From assembly GCA_903832775.1 (NCBI GenBank), contig CAILCX010000142.1, positions 1-40,642 of the forward strand: a stretch of DNA of 40,642 bases, in the 5' to 3' direction. The notes under the pieces are model-generated. The model saw nothing but the letters and a program-made list of their open reading frames with translations. It was not told the origin of the DNA and made no database searches. Within the stretch, counting starts at the first letter, position 1. Each line of letters begins with the position of its first letter. The stretch is from an uncultured Methylobacter sp. GTDB taxonomy: Bacteria; Pseudomonadota; Gammaproteobacteria; Methylococcales; Methylomonadaceae. The translations under genes were made by a program, and so were the position numbers. Below are positions 24,920-33,483 of the stretch, piece after piece.

Positions 24920-26329
24920 TTATTCGGAATTCCCCAGCTTGCTGTGATTTATGGAATAAGAAAAATATACAATTAAACCGATAACCAACCAGATTACAAA
25001 ACGCAGCCAAGTTAGAGCGGGTAAAAAGGCCATCAGCGCAGCACAAGACAGCATGCCCAGGACCGGAAATAAAGGGCTGAACGGTGAGCGGAAAGGGCGT
25101 TTCATGTCAGGTTTGCTAATTCGTAATACCAGAACTCCCAAGCAAACCAGTACGAATGCTGCTAGAGTGCCAATGTTGACCAATTCGGCAAGATCTCCCA
25201 GCGGTATGAAGCCAGCGGCTACTGCCATAATTAGGCCGCACAAAACAATAACGCGAACTGGCGTTTGGGTTTTGGGATTGACTTCGCTGAAGAATGACGA
25301 GATCAGTCCGTCTCTGGACATCGCGAAGATAATACGCGTTAGTCCATAATATAGTACTAGCATAACCGTGGTCAGTCCGGCTATTACGCCAGTGGATATA
25401 AGTGCTGAAGCCCAGTTGTAACCGAGCAGATTTAAGGCGTGGGCGACAGGTGAGGATACGTTGAGATCGGTGTAGTTGACAACGCCGGTGAGCAAACCGG
25501 AAACCAGAATGTAAATAATCGTACAAAAACCCAGTGAGGTTACAATGCCGAAAGGCAAATCGCGTTGCGGATCTTTAGCTTCTTCGGCGGCCGTAGAAAC
25601 AGCATCAAAACCAACATAGGCAAAAAACACCAGTGAGGCACCGGCCAGGACGCCTGTGGTTTTTCCGTCAGGCAAGGTCTGAAACCAACCGAAAGGCATA
25701 AAAGGAGTCCAATTTTCGGGGTTGATGTTGAACACAGCAACTGCAATAAAGACAGTGATGGTTAATAGCTTAACGAATACCATCGCGTTATTTACTTTTG
25801 CACTGTGCTTCACGCCCATGATCAATAGCAACATTAACAATAAAATGATGGCAGTTGCGGGTAGATTAATAAGTCCGCCCAGTTTGGGGGCTTTGGTAAG
25901 CAGTTCAGGTAACGGCATGCCGATGGCGGTAAGTGCATTATTGAAATAGCCGGACCAGCCATTGGCAACGGTCGCTACGGCAAGGCTGTATTCGAGCAGT
26001 AAATCCCATCCAATCATAAAAGCGAAGATCTCACCAAAAGCCACGTAACTATAGCCATAGGCACTGCCGCAACCACCGACGGAAGCGGACAATTCTGCAT
26101 AAGACAGGGCAGCAAAAGCACAGGCAAATCCGGCAATGACAAATGACAGTACCACCGCGGGTCCGGATTGGGTTGCCGCTGCAATTCCGGTTAATACAAA
26201 AATCCCGGTGCCGATAATTGCGCCTATGCCCAGAAAAGCCAGGTCCCATTTTGATAAACAGCGTTTAAGGCCACTTACCGAGTCTTCATCTGAAGTAATT
26301 TGTTTGGAACGGAAAATTTGTAGGGACAT
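24920..26329 (-). CDS. APC-family amino acid permease
   Basis: 469 residues with about 12 membrane-spanning segments. It imports or exchanges amino acids across the inner membrane by cation or substrate coupling. The family signature at the start of TM1 is LGIGAIIGTGIFVLTG, which holds the substrate backbone site. GPAVVLSFVIAGFACAFAAL follows in TM2. VGFDAVSTAAEEAKDPQRDL is the typical loop after TM6. The closest named groups are the CAT / YfnA-YdgF-type permeases; substrate not assignable. The N-terminal segment FRSKQITSDEDS precedes TM1. It is transcribed away from the L,D-transpeptidase gene and converges with the sorting-signal paralogue. Confidence 0.88.
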   Translation of the reverse strand: MSLQIFRSKQITSDEDSVSGLKRCLSKWDLAFLGIGAIIGTGIFVLTGIAAATQSGPAVVLSFVIAGFACAFAALSYAELSASVGGCGSAYGYSYVAFGEIFAFMIGWDLLLEYSLAVATVANGWSGYFNNALTAIGMPLPELLTKAPKLGGLINLPATAIILLLMLLLIMGVKHSAKVNNAMVFVKLLTITVFIAVAVFNINPENWTPFMPFGWFQTLPDGKTTGVLAGASLVFFAYVGFDAVSTAAEEAKDPQRDLPFGIVTSLGFCTIIYILVSGLLTGVVNYTDLNVSSPVAHALNLLGYNWASALISTGVIAGLTTVMLVLYYGLTRIIFAMSRDGLISSFFSEVNPKTQTPVRVIVLCGLIMAVAAGFIPLGDLAELVNIGTLAAFVLVCLGVLVLRISKPDMKRPFRSPFSPLFPVLGMLSCAALMAFLPALTWLRFVIWLVIGLIVYFSYSINHSKLGNSE

Positions 26330-26371
26330 AAGTTGAATATTTGTAAGTGGGTTGACAGTTCAGGCAGCAGT

Positions 26372-26394
26372 TAATTCGTATTAGTCGAATTATA
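26372..26394 (-). promoter_or_regulatory. Promoter -10 with overlapping dyad upstream of the permease gene
   Basis: On the minus strand a perfect TATAAT lies at 26389-26394, about 60 bp before the permease start. A weak TTGGTC -35 is 18 bp upstream. TAATTCG (26372-26378) and CGAATTA (26386-26392) make a 7-bp inverted repeat that overlaps this -10, a plausible repressor site. A second dyad, TCATTG-T-CAATGA, is at 26402-26414 within the spacer. Pattern evidence only. Confidence 0.4.
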
Positions 26395-26611
26395 GACATA
26401 ATCATTGTCAATGACCAAAACAAGTCGCTGAGGAAAGCAAAATTAGGCATGGGATTGACCGGCATGATATTATTGGCAATTTTTTTTGGATGGGTATTAA
26501 CTTGGATATTTGGATTCCTTTTGGGGCAGATTCATCTCCATCTATAGTCATAAAAACCATCAGGTTAATAAAAAGAGTTTTTTATACTGTGTTTTTGAGA
26601 AATTTAACGTA

Positions 26612-27802
26612 ATGAACATTCGCGCACTACTCGTCTTTATTTTTTTACTGTCAGTCATGGGAAGGCACGCCCAGGCAACGACTTATTCAATGCCAAAAAA
26701 CATTAATGATACCGTAATTACTCAATATCCTGACGGCGTGGCTTTGACTCGCGCAGATCAGGATGAAACCTTATTAGATGTAGCGCGTCGTTTTCTGCTG
26801 GGTCAAACTGAAATAGTCCGATTGAATCCTGATGTTGATCGTTGGTTAGTTAAAAAAGGTGAGATAGTCCGTTTATCCAATCATAGAATTTTGCCTGATT
26901 CTCCGCATAATGGCATTACCTTAAATATTGCAGAATACCGCATGTATTATTATCCGCCGACTAAAAAGGGTGAAACGCCGCAGCAAGTCATGTCATTTGC
27001 GCATGGCGTTGGTCGGCAGGATTGGAAAACGCCTCTGGGTAAAACCAAAGTCGAACGCAAAATCATGAATCCCGAATGGCACCCACCTGAATCAATCAGG
27101 CGTGAACATGCCGCTAATGGCGATCCGTTACCGGTGATTGTGCCACCTGGACCGCATAACCCTTTAGGTACGCGTGCACTCTATCTGGATTTGCCAGGAG
27201 AATATCGGATTCATGGCACCGACATCGACAAGATTAATGGTATCGGCATGCAGATAACCCATGGTTGTGTTCGGATGTATCCTAAAGATGTTGAAGAATT
27301 ATATGATTTGGTTGACGTGGGAACGCCAGTTTATATTGTTAAGCAACCGATCAAAGTTGGCTGGTTGGATAATGTTCTCTATGTCGAATCACATCCCGAT
27401 CTCGAAGGTGAAGAAACAACCCTAGATCAACGCTTTGCAATAGCTTTGGGCTTGATTAAAAAAGCCAATAATAATCAGGAAATCTTTGATTTTGATCAGC
27501 AAGCGCTAAATAAATCGCTTAAAGAGCAAAGCGGTGAACCGATTGCAATTTATGAACGCTTGCCACCCTTGGAAGAAGCTTTAGTTACTCCAGAAACAGT
27601 TCCTGTTCCATTAATTCCGGTGCCTGCGAAGCCTTCAAGACAGCTTACAGGCAAGTCTTCAACGGTAGCAAAGACTTCATCTACAGCCAAGTCTTTGGCT
27701 CCAGCAAAGAATTCAGTTGCAGCGAAAACTTTAGTTCCAGCCAAGACATCTATCAACCCTGGGCGTAAGGGTTCACCCGATGGTTATTATCACGGTAATT
27801 AG
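26612..27802 (+). CDS. L,D-transpeptidase (YkuD / ErfK-YbiS type), exported
   Basis: 396 residues from ATG 26612. This start gives a proper Sec signal (MNIRALLVFIFLLSVMGRHA then QA/TT); the in-frame TTG at 26510 would not. A LysM-like segment follows at about 40-80 (DETLLDVARRFLLGQTEIVR). The YkuD catalytic domain is at about 95-235, with the IHGT histidine (EYRIHGTD) and the catalytic ITHGCVRMYP, whose Cys is the nucleophile. Such enzymes cross-link meso-diaminopimelate residues in peptidoglycan or attach Braun-type lipoprotein. The tail from about 330 is low-complexity Ala/Lys/Ser/Thr (TVAKTSSTAKSLAPAKNSV), perhaps wall- or polymer-binding. Periplasmic. It is 16 bp upstream of the HAD phosphatase gene. 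Confidence 0.9.
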   Translation: MNIRALLVFIFLLSVMGRHAQATTYSMPKNINDTVITQYPDGVALTRADQDETLLDVARRFLLGQTEIVRLNPDVDRWLVKKGEIVRLSNHRILPDSPHNGITLNIAEYRMYYYPPTKKGETPQQVMSFAHGVGRQDWKTPLGKTKVERKIMNPEWHPPESIRREHAANGDPLPVIVPPGPHNPLGTRALYLDLPGEYRIHGTDIDKINGIGMQITHGCVRMYPKDVEELYDLVDVGTPVYIVKQPIKVGWLDNVLYVESHPDLEGEETTLDQRFAIALGLIKKANNNQEIFDFDQQALNKSLKEQSGEPIAIYERLPPLEEALVTPETVPVPLIPVPAKPSRQLTGKSSTVAKTSSTAKSLAPAKNSVAAKTLVPAKTSINPGRKGSPDGYYHGN

Positions 27803-27818
27803 GTTTGTAGGTTGAATT

Positions 27819-28460
27819 ATGAATTTTGATATTATCTGCTTCGATTGCGATAGTACGCTAAGCAAAATAGAAGGCATAGACGAACTGGCCAGGCGCGTGG
27901 GTTTGGGCGAAGAAATGTCCAGGCTGACTGATGCAGCGATGAACGGTGAGGTATTGCTGGAAGAGGTCTATGAGCAGCGCTTGTCGTTGATCAGGCCGGA
28001 TCAAACTAGTATCGACTGGTTGGCTGAGTTGTATATTGAACAGATCGTTGATGGTGTTAAAGACGTGTTTGAGACACTGGCAGCATCAAACAAGGAATTA
28101 CATATTATAAGTGGCGGACTGCGCCAGGCAATTTTGCCGCTGGCACACGCATTGGGTTTGTCTCCAGACAGAGTACATGCCGTTGATGTTATTTTTAATG
28201 TTGATGGCAGTTATCTTGCCTATAATCAAAAATCTCCGTTGGCCAGGTCAGGAGGAAAAGCTGAAATTTGCAGGGAATTGCTCGAATCAGGTGGTTCCCT
28301 GGTCATGATTGGTGATGGCAATACTGATATGGAAGCCAAGCAAGCCGGCGCTTATGTGATCGGGTTTGGAGGTGTGGTTGAGCGCGCAGTAGTTCGTGAG
28401 CAAGCTGATTTCTATAGTGCCGAGTCAAGTTTGGTTTCTGTGCTGGGGCAGCTTTTATAA
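27819..28460 (+). CDS. HAD-family phosphatase, SerB-like
   Basis: 213 residues, close to a phosphoserine phosphatase without its ACT domain. HAD motif I is FDCDST (nucleophile D9, acid/base D11). The cap helix region is SKIEGIDELARRVGLGEEMS, including the E that binds substrate in SerB. Motif II is HIISGGLRQA. Motif III/IV is MIGDGNTDMEA near 163-173, with a lysine upstream (GGKAEICREL). The probable reaction is O-phospho-L-serine to L-serine plus phosphate, the last step of serine synthesis, but other HAD-IB phosphomonoesters are possible. Cytoplasmic. It lies between the transpeptidase and yebC genes, same strand, and is probably cotranscribed. Confidence 0.82.
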   Translation: MNFDIICFDCDSTLSKIEGIDELARRVGLGEEMSRLTDAAMNGEVLLEEVYEQRLSLIRPDQTSIDWLAELYIEQIVDGVKDVFETLAASNKELHIISGGLRQAILPLAHALGLSPDRVHAVDVIFNVDGSYLAYNQKSPLARSGGKAEICRELLESGGSLVMIGDGNTDMEAKQAGAYVIGFGGVVERAVVREQADFYSAESSLVSVLGQLL

Positions 28461-28493
28461 GCGAATGATTTAACAGTTCTTAAGAGAGAGACA

Positions 28494-29240
28494 ATGGCTG
28501 GGCATAGTAAATGGGCTAATATTAAACATCGCAAAGCTGGTCAGGATGCTTTGCGTGGAAAAATTTTCACCAAAATATTACGCGAAATCACCGTGGCGGC
28601 AAAAGCCGGTGGCGCTGATACCGCAAGTAATTCTGCGTTGCGTACTGCAGTTGATAAAGCGTTGGGGGCAAATATGCGTCGCGATACCATTGATACTGCC
28701 GTAAAAAAAGCTGTAGGCGCGCTGGAAGGCGTTAATTATGAAGCCATTCGTTATGAAGGCTACGGCCCTGGCGGTGCAGCGGTGATGGTCGATTGCTTGA
28801 CCGATAACCGTAACCGAACTGTTGGCGAAGTGCGACACGCGTTTACCAAAGCGGGCGGAAACCTGGGTACAGACGGTTCTGTCGCTTATATGTTCAGCAA
28901 GATCGGTATCATTACTTATAACGAATCGGTGGACGAAGATGCGCTGATGGAAGCAGCGTTGGAAGCGGGTGCTGATGATGTCATTACCAATGATGATGGC
29001 TCATTTGATGTCATGACCACGCCTGAAAATTATCTGCAAGTTAAAGAGGCACTGGTTGCCGCAGGCTTCGAACCGGATAATTCCGAAGTTACCATGCAGG
29101 CTGCGACCATGACTGATCTGGATGCCGAATGTGCAGAAAAAATGATGCGTTTGATAGAGCGGTTGGAAGATCTGGATGACGTGCAGAATGTGTATTCCAA
29201 TGCAGACATTAGCGATGAGATTATGGAGGGTTTGAATTAA
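28494..29240 (+). CDS. yebC: YebC/PmpR-family protein
   Basis: 248 residues. It starts with the invariant [19 protein letters not shown] and holds [16 protein letters not shown], the NxRRDTID-type region ([12 protein letters not shown]) and [20 protein letters not shown]. It is the full family length. YebC proteins were long annotated as transcription regulators. Recent work ties members to ribosomes, relieving stalls at proline-rich stretches. The GAGAGAG site upstream fixes the start. It heads the classical yebC-ruvCAB neighbourhood, although 538 bp with a decayed toxin gene now separate it from ruvC. Confidence 0.95.
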   Translation: MAGHSKWANIKHRKAGQDALRGKIFTKILREITVAAKAGGADTASNSALRTAVDKALGANMRRDTIDTAVKKAVGALEGVNYEAIRYEGYGPGGAAVMVDCLTDNRNRTVGEVRHAFTKAGGNLGTDGSVAYMFSKIGIITYNESVDEDALMEAALEAGADDVITNDDGSFDVMTTPENYLQVKEALVAAGFEPDNSEVTMQAATMTDLDAECAEKMMRLIERLEDLDDVQNVYSNADISDEIMEGLN

Positions 29241-29310
29241 TAAGCGATCCAACACCAAAAAACAATAGACTAAGCCGTTAAATAAAATTAAGCGGGTTTA
29301 GAAAATATTT

Positions 29311-29480
29311 ATAAAATTTGATTGGGATGAATAGAAAAATCAGGCAAATATTCGCAAGCATGGTATTGATTTTCGTGATACCTGTTATGTATTTTCCGAT
29401 TCTTTCGCATTAAACCTACCTGATAATCAGCATTCAGAAAATGAAGAACGTTGGCTTTTGCTAGGTAAAAAATTGAAAAA
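29311..29480 (+). pseudogene. brnT: BrnT-type toxin pseudogene
   Basis: Read from 29311 the frame gives KFDWDE, stop, KNQANIRKHGIDFRDTCYVF, a gap, then PDNQHSENEERWLLLGK. This is the BrnT signature (K-x-N-x-x-K-H-G-I-x-F near the start, the D-x-R-x...ERW segment later). BrnT is the RelE-fold ribonuclease toxin of the BrnT/BrnA type II pair. Here the initiation codon is ATA, a TAG replaces codon 8, and the last strands are lost. No brnA antitoxin is readable downstream. The whole 29241-29778 gap otherwise holds AT-rich decayed sequence with no intact gene. Confidence 0.6.
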
Positions 29481-29778
29481 TGCCTCAGTACACAGGAAAG
29501 TCTGCAATTATTAGTCAATGATTTATTGCGCAAAGATATTGAAATTGCCAAACGAGTCACTTTGTAGGTTTTGACTAAGAGTTCACCCTGATCAAATAAG
29601 GCAAAAGGGTAACCCAATCATATTAAACTTGAAATTGATAGGTTACGATCTCGCTGGCAATTTGCCTCCAAACAAACATAAGCTGATTGTTGCGCATATG
29701 TAATCGGTGCAATTCTTGATGAAAAACAGCTATAGCAAAATGGTGCGCACAGTGTACCTAACCATTTATTAATATTTG

Positions 29779-30276
29779 ATGAGAATTTTAGGGATAGACC
29801 CCGGTTCAAGAATAACCGGTTACGGCATTATCGAAGATACGACTAATGGCTATAAATACATTGCCAGTGGTAGTATCCGTATTAAAGCTGATTATTTTCC
29901 TGACCGGCTTAAACAAATCTTTGACGGAATCCTGGAAGTTGTCGAACACTATCAACCAGAACAAATGGCCATAGAGCAAGTGTTTATGCATAAAAATGCC
30001 GACTCTGCGCTCAAACTCGGCCAAGCGCGTGGCGCCGCAATTTGCGCAGTACAAACCACCGGTTTGTCGGTGTTTGAATATGCTGCCAGACAAGTCAAGC
30101 AGGCGGTGGCCGGGAAAGGCAGTGCCGATAAAATTCAGGTGCAACACATGGTGAAAATTCTGTTAAATATTCAGGGTGAGTTACAAATCGATGCCAGCGA
30201 CGCGTTAGGCATTAGCATTTGTCATGCGCATTATCAGCAAACTGCACAGCGTTTGCAGCAAGGCTTATTGCGATGA
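29779..30276 (+). CDS. ruvC: Holliday junction resolvase RuvC
   Basis: Homodimeric endonuclease that cuts Holliday junctions after RuvAB branch migration. 165 residues, slightly shorter than E. coli (173). All four catalytic acids are at the E. coli positions: D7 (GIDPGS), E66 (MAIEQVF), D138 and D141 (QIDASDALGISICHAH). The QARGAAICA and AARQVKQAVAGKGSADKIQV segments are typical. I start at ATG 29779; a TTG directly in front (29776) is in frame. Its stop overlaps the ruvA ATG as ATGA. First of three coupled ruv genes. Confidence 0.96.
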   Translation: MRILGIDPGSRITGYGIIEDTTNGYKYIASGSIRIKADYFPDRLKQIFDGILEVVEHYQPEQMAIEQVFMHKNADSALKLGQARGAAICAVQTTGLSVFEYAARQVKQAVAGKGSADKIQVQHMVKILLNIQGELQIDASDALGISICHAHYQQTAQRLQQGLLR

Positions 30277-30875
30277 TTGGTTTTCTGCGCGGCAAGTTGG
30301 TGTCTAAAGCACCACCCATGCTAATGCTGGATGTGAATGGGGTTGGCTATGAGGTTGAGGCACCGATGACGACTTTTTATGATTTGCCAGTCATCGGAAC
30401 GGAGATCTTATTGCACACACATTTGGTGGTTCGCGAAGATGCCCATATTTTGTTCGGTTTTTCGACCGAAGCGGATCGTACGATGTTCAGAACATTGATT
30501 AAAGTTAATGGAGTCGGCCCCAAGTTGGCGTTAACAATTTTATCGGGCCAGAGCGCTGAGGAATTTCATCGTTGTATTCAGAATAACGACACTCAAGCAT
30601 TGGTAAGGCTACCGGGCGTAGGTAAAAAGACCGCCGAACGTTTGGTCATTGAACTGCGCGACCGTTTGCCGGATATGGGCGATTCGGTCGATACCTCATT
30701 GCCGAGTTCTGATACGGTGACACGAGTTAATAATCCCAAACAAGAAGCCATCGGCGCCTTGTGTTCTTTGGGGTATAAACCTTTGGATGCCAGTAAAATG
30801 GTGCAAAATATCAGCGTCGAGGGTAAAAGTTGCGAGGATATCATTCGGTTGGCGCTACAAGGAACAATTAAATGA
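30273..30875 (+). CDS. ruvA: Holliday junction branch migration protein RuvA
   Basis: 200 residues from the ATG overlapping the ruvC stop ([20 protein letters not shown], the canonical N-terminus). RuvA tetramers bind the four-way junction and load RuvB. Visible parts are the OB-fold domain I with [11 protein letters not shown], and two helix-hairpin-helix motifs ([18 protein letters not shown] and [19 protein letters not shown]). A flexible linker ([12 protein letters not shown]) follows, then domain III ([19 protein letters not shown]), which contacts RuvB. An in-frame extension upstream exists but lies inside ruvC. Overlaps ruvB by 4 bp. Confidence 0.96.
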   Translation: MIGFLRGKLVSKAPPMLMLDVNGVGYEVEAPMTTFYDLPVIGTEILLHTHLVVREDAHILFGFSTEADRTMFRTLIKVNGVGPKLALTILSGQSAEEFHRCIQNNDTQALVRLPGVGKKTAERLVIELRDRLPDMGDSVDTSLPSSDTVTRVNNPKQEAIGALCSLGYKPLDASKMVQNISVEGKSCEDIIRLALQGTIK

Positions 30876-31906
30876 TTGAGAGTGATCGTATGGTGACTGC
30901 TCACAGTCATTCCGATGAAGAGAGGCAGGATCGGGCTATTCGACCCAAGCGACTTGCGGAATATATTGGCCAAAAAGAATTGCGAGAGCAAATGGAGATT
31001 TTTATACAGGCGGCAACGGCGCGCAAAGAGGCGCTGGATCATGTGTTGATTTTTGGCCCTCCCGGTTTGGGTAAAACGACGCTGGCGAATATCATCGCAG
31101 CGGAAATGTGTGTTAAAATTCGTCAAACTTCCGGGCCGGTTCTTGATAAAGCCGGTGATCTTGCAGCATTGCTGACTAATCTGGAAGCGCATGATGTGCT
31201 GTTTATAGACGAAATACATCGTTTGAGCCCTGCGGTAGAAGAGATTTTATATCCTGCCATGGAAGATTATCAGCTTGACCTGATGATCGGCGAAGGGCCG
31301 GCAGCACGCTCAATCAAGCTGGATTTGCCCCCATTTACCTTGGTAGGTGCAACTACACGAGCTGGCTTGTTAACCTCGCCTTTGCGTGATCGCTTTGGCA
31401 TTGTTCAGCGACTGGAATTTTACACAGTTGAAGAGTTGACAAGTATTGTAGAGCGGTCAGCGAAAGTTCTTGGGATTTCTATGGAGCCGCGTGGGGCTTT
31501 TGAAATAGCCCGTCGATCCCGTGGGACGCCTCGAATAGCAAATAGATTGTTGCGTCGGGTTCGTGATTATGCCGAAGTAAAAGGCAATGGCACGATTACC
31601 GAAGAGTTGTCGTTTAAGGCGTTGGAAATGTTAAAAGTGGATAATAACGGTTTGGATTCTTTGGATCGCAAATTGCTGTTAGCTATGATTGATAATTTCG
31701 CGGGTGGCCCGGTTGGTTTGGATACCTTGGCAGCGGCGATTAGCGAGGAACGGGGTACCATTGAAGATGTCGTTGAACCGTATTTGCTGCAACAGGGCTT
31801 TATCATGCGTACTCCTCGTGGTCGTGTGTTAACCCAGAATGCTTATTTGCATTTTGGCTTGCAGGCGCCAAAGCAATTAGGAGTATCCGAGGATTTATTC
31901 GAATAA
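30872..31906 (+). CDS. ruvB: Holliday junction branch migration ATPase RuvB
   Basis: 344 residues, an AAA+ hexameric motor that drives branch migration with Ruv[19 protein letters not shown] opens the core. Walker A is GPPGLGKTT (62-70) and Walker B is FIDEIH (to 116). Sensor 1 is LVGATTRAG, the arginine-finger region is [18 protein letters not shown], and sensor 2 is [19 protein letters not shown]. The winged-helix end has [13 protein letters not shown] and [20 protein letters not shown]. The ATG overlaps the ruvA stop; a second ATG six codons on is also possible. Confidence 0.97.
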   Translation: MIESDRMVTAHSHSDEERQDRAIRPKRLAEYIGQKELREQMEIFIQAATARKEALDHVLIFGPPGLGKTTLANIIAAEMCVKIRQTSGPVLDKAGDLAALLTNLEAHDVLFIDEIHRLSPAVEEILYPAMEDYQLDLMIGEGPAARSIKLDLPPFTLVGATTRAGLLTSPLRDRFGIVQRLEFYTVEELTSIVERSAKVLGISMEPRGAFEIARRSRGTPRIANRLLRRVRDYAEVKGNGTITEELSFKALEMLKVDNNGLDSLDRKLLLAMIDNFAGGPVGLDTLAAAISEERGTIEDVVEPYLLQQGFIMRTPRGRVLTQNAYLHFGLQAPKQLGVSEDLFE

Positions 31907-31953
31907 TTGGTGAGTAGGCTGTGCGCACCTTAAGCGGTAACAATTATAAACCC

Positions 31954-32370
31954 ATGAAAGATTTTATTTGGCCGATACGCGTTTATTATGAAGACACCGA
32001 TGCCGGTGGAGTGGTGTTTTACGCCAACTACCTGAAGTTTTTTGAGCGGGCCAGAACCGAAATGCTGAGAGCGCTTGGTTATGAACAGGATCACTTACTT
32101 CGCACCGAAGGAATTATTTTTGCGGTTCGTTCGGTGCAGGTTGACTATTTAAGTCCTGCCCGATTTAATCAGCAACTGCAAGTGTTTACGCAGTTGACGC
32201 TGGTTAAAAAAGCCAGTCTTGTTTTTGAGCAAGTTGTTAAACGAGATGATGATGTATTATGTGAGGGCAGTGTTCGAGTTGCCTGTCTGGATGCACAAAC
32301 CCTTAGACCTAAAGCTATTCCTGAAACCTTATTTAGAGCAATATTAGAGCATACAACAAATGAATACTGA
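31954..32370 (+). CDS. ybgC: Tol-Pal system-associated acyl-CoA thioesterase YbgC
   Basis: Hot-dog fold thioesterase of the 4-hydroxybenzoyl-CoA thioesterase family. 138 residues from ATG 31954. The typical N-terminus is PIRVYYEDTDAGGVVFYANY, with the catalytic Asp in YEDTDAGG, then LKFFERARTEML. VDYLSPARFNQQLQV and the strand CEGSVRVACLD close the fold. An upstream in-frame GTG (31921) adds 11 residues not usual for YbgC. It hydrolyses acyl-CoA thioesters at the membrane and is the standard first gene of tol-pal operons. Its end overlaps the tolQ start by 11 bp. Confidence 0.93.
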   Translation: MKDFIWPIRVYYEDTDAGGVVFYANYLKFFERARTEMLRALGYEQDHLLRTEGIIFAVRSVQVDYLSPARFNQQLQVFTQLTLVKKASLVFEQVVKRDDDVLCEGSVRVACLDAQTLRPKAIPETLFRAILEHTTNEY

Positions 32371-33037
32371 TTTATCGATTTTCCATTTAATTAAAGAAGC
32401 GAGCTTTGTAGTTCAATTCGTCATGCTGATCTTGTTGGGCGCATCGATTTCCTCATGGACGTTCATTTTTACCAAGCGTAAAGAACTTGATCGTGCGGTA
32501 GAAATTACTGATGAATTTGAAAAACAGTTTTGGTCCGGCGTAGTCTTGGCCGAACTTTATAGAAAACTCGCTGCCAAGGATTTTGAACCTGAAGGTATTG
32601 AGAAAATCTTCCTTGCTGGTTATAAAGAGTTTTCCAGAATGCGGCAAGCCGGCAATGTAGAGCCTGGAGTGCAGGTAGAAAGTGCGCAACGTGTTATGCG
32701 CATCGAATTATCAAGAGAGCTGGAAAGACTGGATGAACATTTGGCCTTTTTAGCTACTGTGGGATCGATTAGTCCTTACATCGGTTTGTTTGGCACGGTC
32801 TGGGGAATTATGAATTCTTTTATGTCGCTGGGTAATGTCAAGCAGGCTACTTTGGCGCAAGTTGCACCGGGCATTGCTGAAGCCTTGATTGCAACGGCCA
32901 TTGGTTTGTTTGCTGCGATTCCTGCTGTTATTGCCTATAACCGTTTTTCAACTCGACTGGACAGATTGACGGGTAGATATGAATTGTTTGTTGAAGAATT
33001 CGTCGTATTGTTACAAAGGCAGGCACACCAAAAATGA
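32360..33037 (+). CDS. tolQ: Tol-Pal inner-membrane proton-channel subunit TolQ
   Basis: 225 residues of the MotA/TolQ/ExbB family. TM1 is at about 13-35 (VVQFVMLILLGASISSWTFI). A cytoplasmic domain follows (about 40-130). TM2 and TM3 are in LAFLATVGSISPYIGLFGTVWG and EALIATAIGLFAAIPAVIAYNRF, which include the conserved TVWG and T-A-x-G-L-x-A-x-I-P segments. With TolR it turns the proton motive force into TolA movement for outer-membrane invagination at division. Stop and start overlap with tolR by 4 bp. Confidence 0.96.
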   Translation: MNTDLSIFHLIKEASFVVQFVMLILLGASISSWTFIFTKRKELDRAVEITDEFEKQFWSGVVLAELYRKLAAKDFEPEGIEKIFLAGYKEFSRMRQAGNVEPGVQVESAQRVMRIELSRELERLDEHLAFLATVGSISPYIGLFGTVWGIMNSFMSLGNVKQATLAQVAPGIAEALIATAIGLFAAIPAVIAYNRFSTRLDRLTGRYELFVEEFVVLLQRQAHQK

Positions 33038-33477
33038 GCGCGCCACAGATGGGCAGGAAAAATGGGCGCAGAAAGCCCATGGCAGAAATCAATGTAGTTC
33101 CTTACATTGACGTAACTTTAGTGCTTTTGATTATTTTCATGATTACAACACCTATGTTGCAAACCGGTGTGGAGGTTGAACTTCCTCAAGCTGAATCGGC
33201 AACGGTTGAGTCGGAAGGTGATAATTTACCTGTTGTTGTATCAATTAACCAGCAAAGCCAGTATTTCATTACTATTGACGATAAAGAGCCAGAGCAAATT
33301 CAGCGCGAAGAGGTAGAGGCACGAGTGATGGCCGTTTTAAGCCTGAAGCCGAAAACCCAGGTTCTTATTGGCGCTTATAAAGGTATTGAGTACGGTGTTG
33401 TGGTTACGTTAATGGCGGGTTTAAAAAATGCCGGCGTCTCCAGTGTTGGCTTGATGACCAAGTCAGGCGAACAATAG
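33034..33477 (+). CDS. tolR: Tol-Pal system protein TolR
   Basis: 147 residues of the ExbD/TolR family. A short basic cytoplasmic head (GRKNGRRKPMAEIN) leads to a single membrane helix, VVPYIDVTLVLLIIFMITTP, which carries the proton-relay aspartate (D26). The periplasmic domain contains VVVSINQQSQYFITIDDKE and VLIGAYKGIEYGVVVTLMAG, the strand-helix end typical of TolR. It sits directly between tolQ (4-bp overlap) and tolA (6-bp gap). Works as the stator partner of TolQ. Confidence 0.95.
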   Translation: MSAPQMGRKNGRRKPMAEINVVPYIDVTLVLLIIFMITTPMLQTGVEVELPQAESATVESEGDNLPVVVSINQQSQYFITIDDKEPEQIQREEVEARVMAVLSLKPKTQVLIGAYKGIEYGVVVTLMAGLKNAGVSSVGLMTKSGEQ

Positions 33478-33483
33478 AAGTCG

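Noticed and set aside
26510-26611. N-terminal extension of the L,D-transpeptidase from TTG 26510
   Set aside because: The extension lacks a signal peptide and a ribosome site, while ATG 26612 starts a standard Sec signal.
29469-29567. Frame after brnT giving STQESLQLLVNDLLRKDIEI, vaguely like a PhoU N-terminal helix
   Set aside because: Only about 30 codons, no start, surrounded by stops. The similarity is generic helical text.
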